From an uncultured Clostridia bacterium (GTDB lineage Bacteria > Bacillota > Clostridia > Christensenellales > UBA1242): 5,915 nucleotides of DNA. Below are positions 5,280 through 5,915 of this stretch, piece by piece. Location: NCBI GenBank assembly GCA_948434855.1, contig CAOJFR010000043.1, positions 1 through 5,915 of the forward strand. Reading direction: 5' to 3'. The stretch's first letter is position 1. Each line of letters begins with the position of its first letter. The notes beneath the pieces were generated by a model. The model ran no database searches. It was not told the DNA's origin and saw only the letters and a program-made list of their open reading frames with translations. The position numbers and the translations under genes were made by a program.

Positions 5280-5915
5280 TTAATTATAATTGTCTGGCAA
5301 ATCGTTTTCAAACAGCACAACATCATTTGCCTTAATATATTTTCCAAGAAGCTTAACTGCATTATTAAGGTTGGTTGTGAGCAAAATGTTAGAATCATTA
5401 AACCCAGCAAAAATCAAACCAGATGATATTGCATCATAATTTATTGATGAGTCAATAATAACATAATCGCACACTGCTGCAAGATTTCTTCCAAACTCAA
5501 AGTTTGCATTAAACTGCTCAGACCCAAGCTCAACCAAGCCCGGAGTTATAACAAACTTTTTTCCTTCAAACTTTGAAAGCACATTCAAACTTGCCTTGCT
5601 TCCCTCAACCGAGCTATTATAAGCATCATCAATAATTGTATATGTGCTGGCAGATTTTATAATTTCAAGTCTATGTGAAATTGGAACAAGTTTTCCTATT
5701 CCACTAGAAATTTCTTCAAGTGATAGTCCAAAGTCAAAAGCAACATTTGCCGCAAGCAATATGTTTGAAATGTTGTGTTCTCCAAGCAAAACTGTTTTGG
5801 CATGAACCTTTTGTTTTCCTTGGCATAAATCAAATTCTGAGCCAGTTTTTGTGGTTTTAACAGCACTTATATAAATTTGCTTATCTTCAGATTTTTCAGC
5901 ACAAAATGCAATTTT
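5280..5915 (-). CDS. murF: UDP-N-acetylmuramoyl-tripeptide--D-alanyl-D-alanine ligase, C-terminal part (5' cut by window edge)
   Basis: The reading frame is open from the window edge to TAA at 5280-5282, giving 211 residues, about the last half of a MurF of some 450 residues. MurF is the cytoplasmic ATP-dependent ligase that adds D-Ala-D-Ala to UDP-MurNAc-tripeptide. Visible Mur-ligase motifs, numbered from the window edge, are LGEHNISNILLAANVA (44-59, end of the central domain), the SHRLE motif (80-84), IIDDAYN (94-100), ITPGLVELG (123-131) and the C-terminal end LFENDLPDNY (201-210). The ITPGLVELG and ENDLPDNY forms are characteristic of a clostridial-type MurF, as I recall the family; E. 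coli MurF has a GDMxELG-type motif instead. DDAYN is followed by SSVEGS instead of the common NPxS. A TTG codon at 5787-5789 is internal, not a start, because the family homology continues upstream without a stop. The central ATP-binding P-loop is outside the window. Confidence 0.9.
   Translation of the reverse strand, partial: KIAFCAEKSEDKQIYISAVKTTKTGSEFDLCQGKQKVHAKTVLLGEHNISNILLAANVAFDFGLSLEEISSGIGKLVPISHRLEIIKSASTYTIIDDAYNSSVEGSKASLNVLSKFEGKKFVITPGLVELGSEQFNANFEFGRNLAAVCDYVIIDSSINYDAISSGLIFAGFNDSNILLTTNLNNAVKLLGKYIKANDVVLFENDLPDNYN

Noticed and set aside
5787..5789. TTG as the start of a short 169-residue MurF-like protein
   Set aside because: The same frame stays open for 42 more codons to the window edge, and the conserved LGEHN motif straddles this point, so it is internal to a longer murF.

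Overview
This AT-rich window (about two thirds A+T by eye) fits a low-GC Gram-positive bacterium, most likely an uncultured or gut-type member of the Clostridia. Three things point there: strong AGGAG-type ribosome binding sites, a MurF of the clostridial type that has ITPGLVELG and ends ENDLPDNY, and a DUF1538 membrane protein next to P-II-like genes. TGA is used as a stop and the Trp codons checked are TGG, so the code is the standard bacterial one. All six substantial genes lie on the minus strand and are described here in transcription order, from high to low coordinates.

Region A (5915 to about 3986) is peptidoglycan precursor synthesis. It holds the C-terminal half of murF (cut by the window edge), a clear intrinsic terminator, a short gap with a candidate promoter, a divergent D-Ala-D-Ala ligase (ddl family), and a second strong terminator. 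MurF joins the D-Ala-D-Ala dipeptide, the expected product of Ddl, to the UDP-MurNAc-tripeptide. The two genes are therefore linked in function, although a terminator separates them.

Region B (about 3968 to 43) looks like a self-contained four-gene operon with its own promoter and a closing terminator. The order is: a 510-residue, charged, apparently disordered protein of unknown function; a 510-residue polytopic membrane protein with two DUF1538 repeats; and two small P-II-like proteins. Spacing is tight (17 nt, a 14-nt overlap, then 10 nt), so co-transcription is likely. The simplest model, which is inference, is a membrane transporter or channel of unknown substrate controlled by two different P-II-like sensors, with the disordered protein as an extra cytoplasmic partner. 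This operon is the most interesting part of the window.

The left edge (1-57) may hold the last codons of a convergent plus-strand gene that shares the bidirectional terminator at 43-72. No gene-free stretch exceeds about 115 bases. I see no tRNA, rRNA, CRISPR array, insertion sequence or attachment site.
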